Positions 55,139 through 63,037 are shown, counted from the stretch's first letter. The stretch is 64,000 nt of DNA from Christiangramia lutea (GCF_022489035.1 NZ_JAKVTV010000001.1:868001-932000), one strand, 5' to 3'. Program-made: numbers and translations. The notes: generated by a model from the sequence alone, not told the origin.

Positions 55139-55870
55139 TTATTCAATTTTGTTCTGAAGAGCATAGTAAGCTCGTTTAGAGGCCTTTTCTTCAGCCTTCT
55201 TTTTCGAGGTGGCCCTTGCTTTCGCTACAACTCTATTGTTGATTCTTAGTTTAACCGCGAAATGTTTAAGCTCATCATTCCCGGTGTCTTCGTATACCTC
55301 ATAATCGAACTCCTTCTTCTCCTTCTGGCACCATTCTATCACTAAACTTTTATAACTTATAACTTTCCCTTCCAGTTGTTCAATATCAACATAAGGATCT
55401 ATTACCCGTTCATAGATGAAACGTTTGCAGTATTTATAGCCCCGGTCCAGGTAAATTGCTCCTACGAGGGCTTCAAAAAGATTCCCATGGATATTCACAC
55501 CAAATTGTTCTTTAGAAATATTCGTTTGAACATGATTTATAAGCCCAAGGTCTTTCCCTAGTTCGTTCAAATGCTTTCGGCTAACAACTTTAGACCTCAT
55601 TTTGGTTAGATAACCTTCATTTCCCCCAGGCACCGCTTTAAATAGATGAGAAGCAACAACGGCACTTAGCATAGCGTCACCCAAAAATTCCATTCTTTCG
55701 AAGTTAATGGCATTTCCTTCCTCGTCCTTTCTATTCAGAGAACGGTGGGTGAATGCTTTCTTATAATGAGTGAGGGACTTGGGTTTAAACCCAAGAATTT
55801 GAGTTAGTATATTAAAAAAATTCCCGCCTTGTGAAGAGCGGGAATTTAATATGTTTCGAATAACACTCAT
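55139..55870 (-). CDS. rnc: Ribonuclease III
   Basis: Double-stranded RNA endonuclease, 243 residues. The catalytic signature NFERMEFLGDAMLS (residues about 58-71) and the second acidic site LFEALVGAIYLDRG (about 132-145) are present, with a dsRNA-binding domain at the C-terminus (about 170-240; LRINNRVVAKARATSKKKAEEKAS). It starts 4 nt after the fabF stop, in the acpP-fabF-rnc order that is common in bacteria. Confidence 0.95.
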   Translation of the reverse strand: MSVIRNILNSRSSQGGNFFNILTQILGFKPKSLTHYKKAFTHRSLNRKDEEGNAINFERMEFLGDAMLSAVVASHLFKAVPGGNEGYLTKMRSKVVSRKHLNELGKDLGLINHVQTNISKEQFGVNIHGNLFEALVGAIYLDRGYKYCKRFIYERVIDPYVDIEQLEGKVISYKSLVIEWCQKEKKEFDYEVYEDTGNDELKHFAVKLRINNRVVAKARATSKKKAEEKASKRAYYALQNKIE

Positions 55871-55873
55871 TGT

Positions 55874-57127
55874 TTATTCGTCCAGTTTCTTAAATACAAC
55901 ACAGGCATTATGTCCACCAAACCCGAAAGTATTACTCATAACGACATTAACATCTCTTTTCTGAGCTTTATTTAAAGTAAGATTAAGCTCTGGATCGATA
56001 TTTTCGTCGATATGTTCGTGATTTATTGTTGGAGGAACAATCCCATGTTTCATGGAAAGTATAGCCGCTATTGCCTCTATGGCTCCTGCAGCACCCAATA
56101 AATGCCCGGTCATGGATTTCGTAGAGTTGATATTGATATTTTTTGCATGCTCTCCAAAAACTTTGGAAATTGCTTTTAGCTCGGCTACATCACCAAGAGG
56201 TGTTGAAGTACCGTGCGTATTGATCGCATCTACATCTTCCGGTTTTAATCCGGCATTTCTAAGGCAATTTTTCATCACCGCTACTACTCCGTCACCTTCC
56301 GGATGAGGGGCAGTCATGTGGTAAGCATCAGAAGATAATCCTCCGCCCAGCACTTCGGCATAGATCTTTGCACCTCGGGCTTTCGCATGCTCATATTCTT
56401 CAAGTATAAGCGCACCTCCACCTTCACCTAGTACAAATCCATCCCTGGTTGCGTCAAATGGTCTGGAAGCAGTTTCCGGACTATCATTACGAGTAGAAAG
56501 GGCATGCATTGCGTTAAATCCACCCATTCCTGCGATGGTCACCGCTGCTTCAGAACCACCAGATACGATCACATCGCTGTGACCAAGTCTGATATTGTTC
56601 AGTGCATCTATCATAGCGTTTGCAGAAGAGGCACATGCAGATACCGTTGTATAATTCGCCCCCATAAATCCATGTTTGATCGAAATATTACCAGGGGCAA
56701 TATCTGCGATCATCTTAGGAATAAAAAATGGGTTGAATCTTGGTGAACCGTCTCCCTCTGCAAAATTGATCACCTCATTCTGGAAGGTTTCCAGACCTCC
56801 TATCCCAGCACCCCAAATTACGCCAACGCGAAATTTGTCTACCGTATCAAGGTCTATACCTGAATCCTGAATAGCCTCATCTGCAGATACCATTGCATAC
56901 TGAGCAAATCTATCTAGCTTCCTAGCTTCCTTACGATCAAAATGATCTAGCGGATTAAAGTTTTTGAGTTCGCAAGCGAATTTAGTTTTGAACTTTTCGG
57001 TATCAAAATAAGTGATAGGAGCACTACCACTTTTACCATTTACAAGTCCATCCCAATATTCCTCTAAATTGTTACCAATTGGGGTTAAGGCACCAAGGCC
57101 TGTAACTACTACTCGCTTTAACTCCAT
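55874..57127 (-). CDS. fabF: 3-Oxoacyl-[ACP] synthase II
   Basis: Chain-elongating condensing enzyme, 417 residues. Catalytic Cys in SACASSANAM (about residue 164), His residues in NTHGTSTPLGD and GHLLGAAGAIEA, and the terminal NTFGFGGHNAC. It lies 13 nt after acpP and 3 nt before rnc. Conserved fatty-acid synthesis cluster. Confidence 0.97.
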   Translation of the reverse strand: MELKRVVVTGLGALTPIGNNLEEYWDGLVNGKSGSAPITYFDTEKFKTKFACELKNFNPLDHFDRKEARKLDRFAQYAMVSADEAIQDSGIDLDTVDKFRVGVIWGAGIGGLETFQNEVINFAEGDGSPRFNPFFIPKMIADIAPGNISIKHGFMGANYTTVSACASSANAMIDALNNIRLGHSDVIVSGGSEAAVTIAGMGGFNAMHALSTRNDSPETASRPFDATRDGFVLGEGGGALILEEYEHAKARGAKIYAEVLGGGLSSDAYHMTAPHPEGDGVVAVMKNCLRNAGLKPEDVDAINTHGTSTPLGDVAELKAISKVFGEHAKNININSTKSMTGHLLGAAGAIEAIAAILSMKHGIVPPTINHEHIDENIDPELNLTLNKAQKRDVNVVMSNTFGFGGHNACVVFKKLDE

Positions 57128-57140
57128 ATGGTGTGTTGAT

Positions 57141-57377
57141 TTATTTTTTAGCGTCTTCGATATATGAAATTGCCTGACCTACAGTAGCAATGTTCTCTGC
57201 CTGATCGTCTGGGATTTGAATGTCAAATTCCTTTTCGAATTCCATGATCAATTCTACTGTGTCTAGTGAATCAGCACCCAAGTCGTTGGTGAAGCTGGCT
57301 TCGTTTACAACTTCATTCTCGTCAACTCCCAATTTGTCAACGATAATAGCTTTTACTCTTGATGCAATGTCTGACAT
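57141..57377 (-). CDS. acpP: Acyl carrier protein
   Basis: Acidic carrier of 78 residues for fatty-acid synthesis. The phosphopantetheine-bearing Ser is in [15 protein letters not shown] (about residue 37). It heads the acpP-fabF-rnc operon and its promoter lies about 30 nt upstream. Confidence 0.97.
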   Translation of the reverse strand: MSDIASRVKAIIVDKLGVDENEVVNEASFTNDLGADSLDTVELIMEFEKEFDIQIPDDQAENIATVGQAISYIEDAKK

Positions 57378-57406
57378 AATTTTTTATTTTAATTTTGATT
57401 AGGTGG

Positions 57407-57414
57407 CAAAAATA
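57407..57414 (-). promoter_or_regulatory. -7 promoter box of the acpP operon
   Basis: On the minus strand TATTTTTG matches TAnnTTTG, 29 nt before the acpP ATG. No clear -33 TTG. Confidence 0.4.
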
Positions 57415-57488
57415 AAAAACTTTATTTTAAAACCGATTTTTAGTCCAAAAATGTGACGGTAATTTACACAAAATTCATTGAAAGCCTT

Positions 57489-57496
57489 TAATTTTG
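57489..57496 (+). promoter_or_regulatory. -7 promoter box of purN-rnhA
   Basis: TAATTTTG matches TAnnTTTG and lies 28 nt before the purN start. It is divergent from the acpP promoter box about 75 nt away. Confidence 0.4.
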
Positions 57497-57524
57497 CGTC
57501 CTAATAAATGTTAACAACCTTATT

Positions 57525-58121
57525 TTGAGCGACAAAGCAAGTGCAAAAAAGAAGAAGATCGTAATTTTTGCTTCAGGTTCAGGCACTAACGCCGAAAATA
57601 TCATCAAATATTTCCAAAATTCAGATAGCACTAGAGTACTCGCTGTTTTTTCGAATAAGAAATTTGCCGGCGCCCTGGAACGAGCACATAAATTAAATAT
57701 TAAGGCTCTACATTTTGACAGGGATGCTTTTTATAAATCCAATGAAATTCTTAACCTTCTAAAGGACATGAATCCAGACCTAATAGTTCTGGCGGGATTC
57801 CTATGGCTATTCCCATCTAATATTATTAAACAATTCCCAGACAGGATCATTAATATTCATCCAGCTTTACTCCCAAAATATGGAGGGAAAGGAATGTATG
57901 GCTCCAAGGTTCATGAAACCATTATTGCTGAAAAGGAAAAAGAAAGCGGGATTACCATTCACTATGTGAACGAGAAATATGATGAAGGTCAAACGATTTT
58001 CCAGGCCACTACCACGATCTCTGAAAATGATACTCCAGAGACTCTGGCTGAAAAAATACACTCCTTGGAATACAGGCATTTCCCTAAGGTAATTCAGCAA
58101 CTACTAGATGAAAAGAATTAG
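57525..58121 (+). CDS. purN: Phosphoribosylglycinamide formyltransferase
   Basis: Third step of purine synthesis, transferring a formyl group from 10-formyl-THF to GAR; 198 residues, TTG start at 57525. The N-terminal IVIFASGSGTNAENI binds phosphate and the catalytic region IINIHPALLPKYGGKGMYG contains the His of the N-H-P type motif, with an Asp later in YDEGQTIF. It overlaps rnhA by 1 nt. Confidence 0.94.
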   Translation: MSDKASAKKKKIVIFASGSGTNAENIIKYFQNSDSTRVLAVFSNKKFAGALERAHKLNIKALHFDRDAFYKSNEILNLLKDMNPDLIVLAGFLWLFPSNIIKQFPDRIINIHPALLPKYGGKGMYGSKVHETIIAEKEKESGITIHYVNEKYDEGQTIFQATTTISENDTPETLAEKIHSLEYRHFPKVIQQLLDEKN

Positions 58122-58585
58122 TGCAGACACCTAAAGTTCATATATATACCGATGGTGCCGCCAGAGGCAATCCAGGTCCGGGTGGTTTTGGAATTGTAAT
58201 GGAATGGGTTGGAAAGCCCTACCGGAAAGAATTTGCACAGGGATTTAAGCTTACCACTAATAATAGAATGGAATTGATGGCTGTGATAGTGGCTTTGAGC
58301 AAACTTAAAAATCCTGGAACACCTGCTAAAGTCTTTACAGATTCCAAATATGTCGCAGATGCAGTGAATAAGGGATGGGTCTTTGGCTGGGAAAAGAAAA
58401 ATTTCGTGAATCGCAAAAATTCGGATCTATGGCAGGCATTTTTGAAAGTTTACCGAAGGCACGAGGTGCAGTTTCAATGGATTAAAGGCCATAATGACCA
58501 TCCTCAAAATGAAAGATGCGACGCTCTGGCCGTCATTGCTTCTAAAGGAAAGAATCTTCTTGAAGATACCGGCTATAAAGCTTAA
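58121..58585 (+). CDS. rnhA: Ribonuclease HI
   Basis: It removes RNA from RNA-DNA hybrids, 154 residues, GTG start sharing a base with the purN stop. Active-site acidic residues: IYTDGAARGNPGPGG (Asp), NNRMELMAV (Glu), FTDSKYVADA (Asp) and NERCDALA (Asp). The usual basic protrusion (GWEKKNFVNRKN) is present. Confidence 0.96.
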   Translation: MQTPKVHIYTDGAARGNPGPGGFGIVMEWVGKPYRKEFAQGFKLTTNNRMELMAVIVALSKLKNPGTPAKVFTDSKYVADAVNKGWVFGWEKKNFVNRKNSDLWQAFLKVYRRHEVQFQWIKGHNDHPQNERCDALAVIASKGKNLLEDTGYKA

Positions 58586-58629
58586 CATTTCACAACTAAA
58601 TTGAGGTTTATACCTTGAAAAACAAACTG

Positions 58630-58637
58630 TATATTTG
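58630..58637 (+). promoter_or_regulatory. -7 promoter box of the PfkB kinase gene
   Basis: TATATTTG matches TAnnTTTG. It covers an in-frame TTG at 58635, which argues for the ATG at 58659 as the true start. Confidence 0.4.
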
Positions 58638-58658
58638 CAGCGTTATTTAAAACCTATT

Positions 58659-59582
58659 ATGAGCAAATTACTTATTGTTGGAACTGTTGCGTTCGATGCT
58701 ATTGAAACTCCTTTTGGAAAAACCGATAAGATACTCGGCGGTGCCGCTACCTATATTGGCTTGTCAGCTTCAAATTTTGATGTGGAAAGCGCGGTTGTTT
58801 CTGTAGTTGGAGAAGATTTCCCAAATGAATATATGGAGCTGCTGAAAAAGAACAATATAAACATAGAAGGTGTTGAAGTTGTTGAAGGAGGTAAAACTTT
58901 CTTCTGGAGTGGAAAATATCACAACGACCTTAATACCAGAGATACTTTAGACACTCAGTTAAATGTACTTGCAGATTTCAAACCTGTAGTTCCTGAATCC
59001 TACAAAGATTCTGAATTCGTAATGCTTGGAAACCTACACCCTTTAGTACAATTAAGCGTCCTTGAACAAGTTGAGAACCCTAAGCTTGTAGTTCTAGACA
59101 CTATGAATTTCTGGATGGATAATGCTTTGGAAGACCTTATGAAGGTGATCAAAAAAGTTGATGTAATAACGATAAATGATGAAGAGGCGAGACAACTTTC
59201 TGGAGAATATTCACTGGTAAAGGCAGCAAGAAAGATCGAAGAAATGGGTCCTAAATATGTTGTGATCAAGAAAGGAGAACACGGCGCCTTATTATTCAAT
59301 CAGGATAAAATCTTTTTTGCTCCGGCCCTGCCGTTAGAAGAAGTATTTGATCCTACCGGGGCTGGCGATACTTTTGCAGGAGGCTTTATAGGTTATCTTG
59401 CCAGGACTGGTGATGTTTCCTTTGAGAACATGAAGAGTGCAATTATTTACGGCTCTAACCTGGCCAGCTTCTGCGTAGAGAAATTCGGAACCGAAAGAAT
59501 GCAATCCCTAACCGGTGAGCAGGTAAATGAGAGGCTTGAAGAATTCAAGAGATTGACCCAATTCGAAACACAACTAGATTAA
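58659..59582 (+). CDS. PfkB family sugar/nucleoside kinase
   Basis: A ribokinase-fold enzyme of 307 residues. N-terminal LIVGTVAFDAIETPFG and GGAATYIGL near residue 28 are substrate-side motifs; the C-terminal anion-hole DPTGAGDTFAGGF (about residue 230) has the catalytic Asp. The phosphate acceptor may be a sugar or nucleoside such as adenosine. It sits between rnhA and purF, so a role near purine metabolism is conceivable but not proven. Confidence 0.88.
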   Translation: MSKLLIVGTVAFDAIETPFGKTDKILGGAATYIGLSASNFDVESAVVSVVGEDFPNEYMELLKKNNINIEGVEVVEGGKTFFWSGKYHNDLNTRDTLDTQLNVLADFKPVVPESYKDSEFVMLGNLHPLVQLSVLEQVENPKLVVLDTMNFWMDNALEDLMKVIKKVDVITINDEEARQLSGEYSLVKAARKIEEMGPKYVVIKKGEHGALLFNQDKIFFAPALPLEEVFDPTGAGDTFAGGFIGYLARTGDVSFENMKSAIIYGSNLASFCVEKFGTERMQSLTGEQVNERLEEFKRLTQFETQLD

Positions 59583-59588
59583 TATAAC

Positions 59589-59613
59589 GCCCTGTAATTT
59601 CAGGGCTTTTTTT
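59589..59613 (+). terminator. Terminator after the PfkB gene
   Basis: GCCCTG / CAGGGC 6-bp stem with a 6-nt loop followed by seven T residues. Confidence 0.85.
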
Positions 59614-59651
59614 GTGACAAACACAATAAAATTCCTAAAGGAAACTTAGAT

Positions 59652-61550
59652 ATGAGTGATGCTTTAAAACACGAATGCGGAATTGCACATATAAGGCTTT
59701 TAAAACCTCTTGATTACTACAAGGAAAAATACGGCACAGCATTTTACGGGGTCAACAAGATGTATCTCTTAATGGAGAAACAGCATAACCGTGGACAGGA
59801 CGGTGCCGGTTTTGCAAGCATTAAACTCAATACCATTCCCGGAGAACGATACATCAGCAGGGTTCGTTCGAACAAAGCTCAGCCTATTCAGGATATTTTT
59901 GAGCAGATCAACCAGAGGATCAACGATGAAATTCAGGCAAACCCGGAATATGCTAACGACACTGAATTGCAAAAAAGATACATCCCTTATCTAGGGGAGG
60001 TCTTCCTTGGACACGTTAGGTATGGAACCTTTGGAAAGAACAGCATAGAAAGCGTTCATCCTTTCCTTAGGCAGAACAACTGGATGCACCGTAACCTTAT
60101 TGTTGCGGGTAACTTCAATATGACCAATGTTAACAGGTTATTCAATAACCTGGTAGAATTAGGTCAGCATCCAAAAGAAAGAGCAGATACGGTTACCGTA
60201 ATGGAAAAGATTGGACATTTCCTGGATTCAGAAGTTCGTAAACTTTATAAAAAATTGAAAAAGGAAGGCTATTCCAAAGTTGAGGCCTCACCTATTATAG
60301 CTGAACAACTGAACGTTGCCAAAATTCTGAAAAAATCTTCCAAGAACTGGGATGGTGGTTATGCTATGGCCGGTTTAATTGGTCACGGTGATTCTTTTGT
60401 ATTAAGGGATCCGGCAGGAATTAGACCAGCATATTACTATAAGGATGATGAAGTTGTTGTGGTCGCTTCAGAAAGACCGGTAATTCAAACCGTATTCAAT
60501 GTAGATTTCAATGAAGTTCATGAGTTACCACCTGGAAATGCCATTATCACCAAAAAGAATGGTAATGTATCTATTAAGAAGATAATTGAACCTCTAGAAA
60601 GAAAGGCCTGTTCTTTTGAACGGATCTATTTCTCCAGAGGTAGTGATGCTGAGATCTACGAAGAGCGAAAAATGCTGGGTAGGCTTTTAATGCCAGATGT
60701 TCTGAAGTCTATTGAGCATGACACTTTAAAAACGGTGTTCTCATTTATTCCCAATACAGCTGAAACTTCTTTTTATGGAATGGTGGAAGCAGCCCAGGAT
60801 GAACTGAACAAACAAAAGAACGAAGCTATCCTGGAGGAAAAAGACACCTTAACCGATGCCAGATTACAGGAAATCCTTTCTCACCGCTTAAGGACAGAGA
60901 AAATCGCCATCAAGGATGTAAAACTTAGGACCTTTATTACAGAAGACAGCAGCCGGGACGACCTGGTAGCCCATGTTTATGATGTGACCTATGGAGTGGT
61001 AAAACCAGAAGACAACCTGGTTATTATAGATGATAGTATCGTTAGGGGAACTACTCTGAAGAAAAGTATTATCAAAATGATGGACAGGCTTAAGCCCAGA
61101 AAGATCATTGTTGTTTCTTCGGCTCCGCAAATAAGATACCCAGATTGCTACGGAATAGACATGGCAAGACTAGAGGACCTAGTCGCCTTTAGAGCTGCCC
61201 TGGAATTATTGAAGGAACAGGGCAAATACGACATCGTTGATGAAGTGTATAATAAATGTAAGGAACAGGTAGACCTTGATGATAACCAAGTACAGAATTT
61301 TGTTAAAGAGATCTATGATCCATTCACCGATGAACAAATTTCTGATAAGATCTCTGAATTGTTATGTGATGAGGATGTAAATGCTGATGTAAAGGTTATC
61401 TACCAATCTGTAAAGAATTTACATAAAGCCTGTCCTAAAAATCTTGGAGATTGGTATTTTACCGGGGATTACCCAACCCCTGGAGGTAATAGGGTAGTAA
61501 ACCGAGCATTTATAAACTTTTTCGAGGGAAATAAGGGACGAGCGTATTAA
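59652..61550 (+). CDS. purF: Amidophosphoribosyltransferase-like enzyme, long form
   Basis: Glutamine PRPP amidotransferase, first step of purine synthesis, 632 residues against about 470-510 for the usual enzyme. The glutaminase nucleophile Cys is residue 9 (ALKHECGIAH), implying removal of an eight-residue propeptide. The glutamine-site RGQDGAG and the PRPP motif NLVIIDDSIVRGTT are intact. The extra length is mostly insertions in the glutaminase half and a C-terminal tail of about 100 residues. Long forms of this type occur in Bacteroidota and may coexist with a standard PurF elsewhere. Confidence 0.9.
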   Translation: MSDALKHECGIAHIRLLKPLDYYKEKYGTAFYGVNKMYLLMEKQHNRGQDGAGFASIKLNTIPGERYISRVRSNKAQPIQDIFEQINQRINDEIQANPEYANDTELQKRYIPYLGEVFLGHVRYGTFGKNSIESVHPFLRQNNWMHRNLIVAGNFNMTNVNRLFNNLVELGQHPKERADTVTVMEKIGHFLDSEVRKLYKKLKKEGYSKVEASPIIAEQLNVAKILKKSSKNWDGGYAMAGLIGHGDSFVLRDPAGIRPAYYYKDDEVVVVASERPVIQTVFNVDFNEVHELPPGNAIITKKNGNVSIKKIIEPLERKACSFERIYFSRGSDAEIYEERKMLGRLLMPDVLKSIEHDTLKTVFSFIPNTAETSFYGMVEAAQDELNKQKNEAILEEKDTLTDARLQEILSHRLRTEKIAIKDVKLRTFITEDSSRDDLVAHVYDVTYGVVKPEDNLVIIDDSIVRGTTLKKSIIKMMDRLKPRKIIVVSSAPQIRYPDCYGIDMARLEDLVAFRAALELLKEQGKYDIVDEVYNKCKEQVDLDDNQVQNFVKEIYDPFTDEQISDKISELLCDEDVNADVKVIYQSVKNLHKACPKNLGDWYFTGDYPTPGGNRVVNRAFINFFEGNKGRAY

Positions 61551-61593
61551 AAAATTCCTTTCAGCCGATAAAAATGCACTTAATCTAATATTC

Positions 61594-61624
61594 TTTGAGG
61601 GGCATACTTTTCTATTTACATTAG
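61594..61624 (+). promoter_or_regulatory. Promoter of array copy 1
   Basis: TTTG (61594-61597), a 19-nt spacer and TACATTAG (61617-61624), one mismatch from TAnnTTTG. The first hairpin of copy 1 begins 3 nt later. Confidence 0.55.
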
Positions 61625-61627
61625 CAT

Positions 61628-61700
61628 TGCCATAACATAAGTAGGTTAAGTTCATGGTAGATTTGGGGCAAAAAAAGGTGGATTCTTTCCGCCTTTTTTT
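61628..61700 (+). ncRNA. Tandem small RNA, copy 1
   Basis: A 73-nt element. Hairpin A: TGCCAT / ATGGTA around a 20-nt loop, using one G-U pair where other copies have A-U. An invariant linker (GATTTGGGGC) follows, then terminator hairpin B, seven A, GGTGGA, loop, TCCGCC and seven T. The loop and stem tip of hairpin B differ from the other copies, and pairing is retained. The promoter lies at a fixed 3-nt distance. Orientation is plus: on the minus strand the terminator would come first. Function unknown. Confidence 0.7.
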
Positions 61701-61815
61701 ATTTTCTGTAAAGGATAAAAAATCACTAAATCAATCCCATTTTTCTCTTTTACAGCACTTTAACTAGTATACAGGCATTTCGTCTAAAAATAAAAATTAT
61801 AAAACATATTCGTTC

Positions 61816-61823
61816 TATATTCA
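61816..61823 (+). promoter_or_regulatory. -7 box of array copy 2
   Basis: TATATTCA, 3 nt before the hairpin of copy 2; the same variant occurs at the moxR promoter. No clear -33 TTG. Confidence 0.4.
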
Positions 61824-61826
61824 CAA

Positions 61827-61901
61827 TACCATAGCATAAGTAGGTTAAGTTCATGGTAGATTTGGGGCAAAAAAAGGTGGAACTTGTTTCCGCCTTTTTT
61901 T
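61827..61901 (+). ncRNA. Tandem small RNA, copy 2
   Basis: A 75-nt copy, identical to copies 3 and 4 across its length. Hairpin A is TACCAT / ATGGTA; hairpin B has a 14-bp stem with one T-G wobble and the loop CTTGT, ending in seven T. It starts 202 nt before copy 3. The spacer following copy 1 and the spacer following this copy differ at only about six positions. Confidence 0.7.
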
Positions 61902-62017
61902 ATTTTCTGTAAAGGATAAAAAAATTACTAAATCAATCCCAATTTTATGTTTTACAGCATTTTAACTAGTATACAGGCATTTCGTCTAAAAATAAAAATT
62001 ATAAAACATATTCGTTC

Positions 62018-62025
62018 TATATTCA
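62018..62025 (+). promoter_or_regulatory. -7 box of array copy 3
   Basis: TATATTCA at the same 3-nt distance from hairpin A as in copy 2. Confidence 0.4.
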
Positions 62026-62028
62026 CAA

Positions 62029-62103
62029 TACCATAGCATAAGTAGGTTAAGTTCATGGTAGATTTGGGGCAAAAAAAGGTGGAACTTGTTTCCGCCTTTT
62101 TTT
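62029..62103 (+). ncRNA. Tandem small RNA, copy 3
   Basis: A 75-nt copy with the same hairpin A, linker and hairpin B as copy 2. The downstream sequence after the terminator is different from that after copies 1 and 2, showing that conservation follows the RNA, not the flanking DNA. Confidence 0.7.
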
Positions 62104-62218
62104 ATGGATTAAAGAAAAAAAGTCAGGATAAAAAACCATACAATTTTCTGTTTTTCAGTGTTTTACCTATTTTTTTTGCCTTTTGTCTAAAAAATTAATT
62201 CATATGAAATTTTCGTGT

Positions 62219-62226
62219 TATATTCA
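62219..62226 (+). promoter_or_regulatory. -7 box of array copy 4
   Basis: TATATTCA again 3 nt before hairpin A, although the rest of the spacer has diverged from the earlier ones. This selective conservation supports promoter function. Confidence 0.45.
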
Positions 62227-62229
62227 CAA

Positions 62230-62304
62230 TACCATAGCATAAGTAGGTTAAGTTCATGGTAGATTTGGGGCAAAAAAAGGTGGAACTTGTTTCCGCCTTT
62301 TTTT
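62230..62304 (+). ncRNA. Tandem small RNA, copy 4
   Basis: A 75-nt copy identical to copies 2 and 3. The upstream spacer is clearly diverged except near the promoter box, suggesting this copy is older than the duplication that made copies 2 and 3. The sod terminator begins about 30 nt downstream. Confidence 0.7.
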
Positions 62305-62335
62305 ATGGAATATCATTAAAATTAGATATAAAAAA

Positions 62336-62357
62336 AAGGCCACCAATTGGTGGCCTT
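62336..62357 (-). terminator. Terminator of the superoxide dismutase gene
   Basis: A perfect palindrome AAGGCCACC-AATT-GGTGGCCTT, followed on the minus strand by seven T residues. Confidence 0.9.
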
Positions 62358-62379
62358 AAAAATTTTATCTGGATCGAGA

Positions 62380-62988
62380 TTATTTTGCTTTTGCATATCT
62401 GCTAGAGACTTCTTTCCAATTAATCACATTAAAGAATGCGTCTATATATTCCGGACGCTTATTTTGGTAGTTCAAATAATATGCATGCTCCCAAACATCC
62501 AGTCCAAGAATAGGAGTACCACCACAACCAACACCAGGCATTATTGGATTATCCTGGTTAGGAGTAGAGCAGATCTCCACTTTTCCACCTTCATGAACAC
62601 ACAACCATGCCCATCCAGATCCAAACTGACCCGCTGCTGCTTTAGAAAATTCTTCCTTAAATGCTTCGAAAGACCCATAGGCGCTATCAATTGCACTGGC
62701 AAGCTCTCCTTCAGGTTTTCCTCCTCCCTCTGGAGACATGATCTCCCAGAACAAACTGTGGTTATAGAAACCACCTCCGTTATTACGAACTGCAGAATTA
62801 GACTTATCAAGATTTTTTAAAATATTCTCAATATTCTTACCCTCAAGTTCAGTACCTTCTATCGCGTTGTTCAATTTACTTGTGTAACCCGCGTGATGTT
62901 TTCCATGGTGAATTTCCATAGTTTTTGCATCTATATGTGGTTCCAATGCATCAAAAGCATATTTTAATTTTGGTAACTCAAAAGCCAT
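62380..62988 (-). CDS. sodA: Superoxide dismutase (Fe/Mn family)
   Basis: It converts superoxide to peroxide, 202 residues, cytosolic. Metal ligands: His in [12 protein letters not shown] (about 27), His in [11 protein letters not shown] (about 75), Asp and His in [22 protein letters not shown] (about 163 and 167). Whether the metal is Fe or Mn (or either) cannot be fixed from the sequence by eye. A single gene with its own promoter box and terminator. Confidence 0.95.
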   Translation of the reverse strand: MAFELPKLKYAFDALEPHIDAKTMEIHHGKHHAGYTSKLNNAIEGTELEGKNIENILKNLDKSNSAVRNNGGGFYNHSLFWEIMSPEGGGKPEGELASAIDSAYGSFEAFKEEFSKAAAGQFGSGWAWLCVHEGGKVEICSTPNQDNPIMPGVGCGGTPILGLDVWEHAYYLNYQNKRPEYIDAFFNVINWKEVSSRYAKAK

Positions 62989-63029
62989 AATTATCTTATT
63001 TTTTTAAGTGATTAGTATTTAAACTCACC

Positions 63030-63037
63030 CAAATTTA
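63030..63037 (-). promoter_or_regulatory. -7 promoter box of sod
   Basis: On the minus strand TAAATTTG matches TAnnTTTG; TTTC about 20 nt upstream is one base from the -33 TTTG. Confidence 0.45.

Noticed and set aside
61650-62130. Small open frames starting at the ATG inside each array copy (MVDLGQKKV...)
   Set aside because: The frame runs through the terminator hairpin and the two-base length difference between copy 1 and the others shifts it, giving unrelated ends of different length.
61628-62304. The four-copy array as a CRISPR
   Set aside because: Units are 73-75 nt with spacers of 126-127 nt that are themselves nearly identical in two cases, each unit has a promoter box and terminator, and no cas gene is near.
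62347-62820. A 157-codon plus-strand frame over sod
   Set aside because: It overlaps the superoxide dismutase gene, whose metal ligands are intact, and shows no motif.
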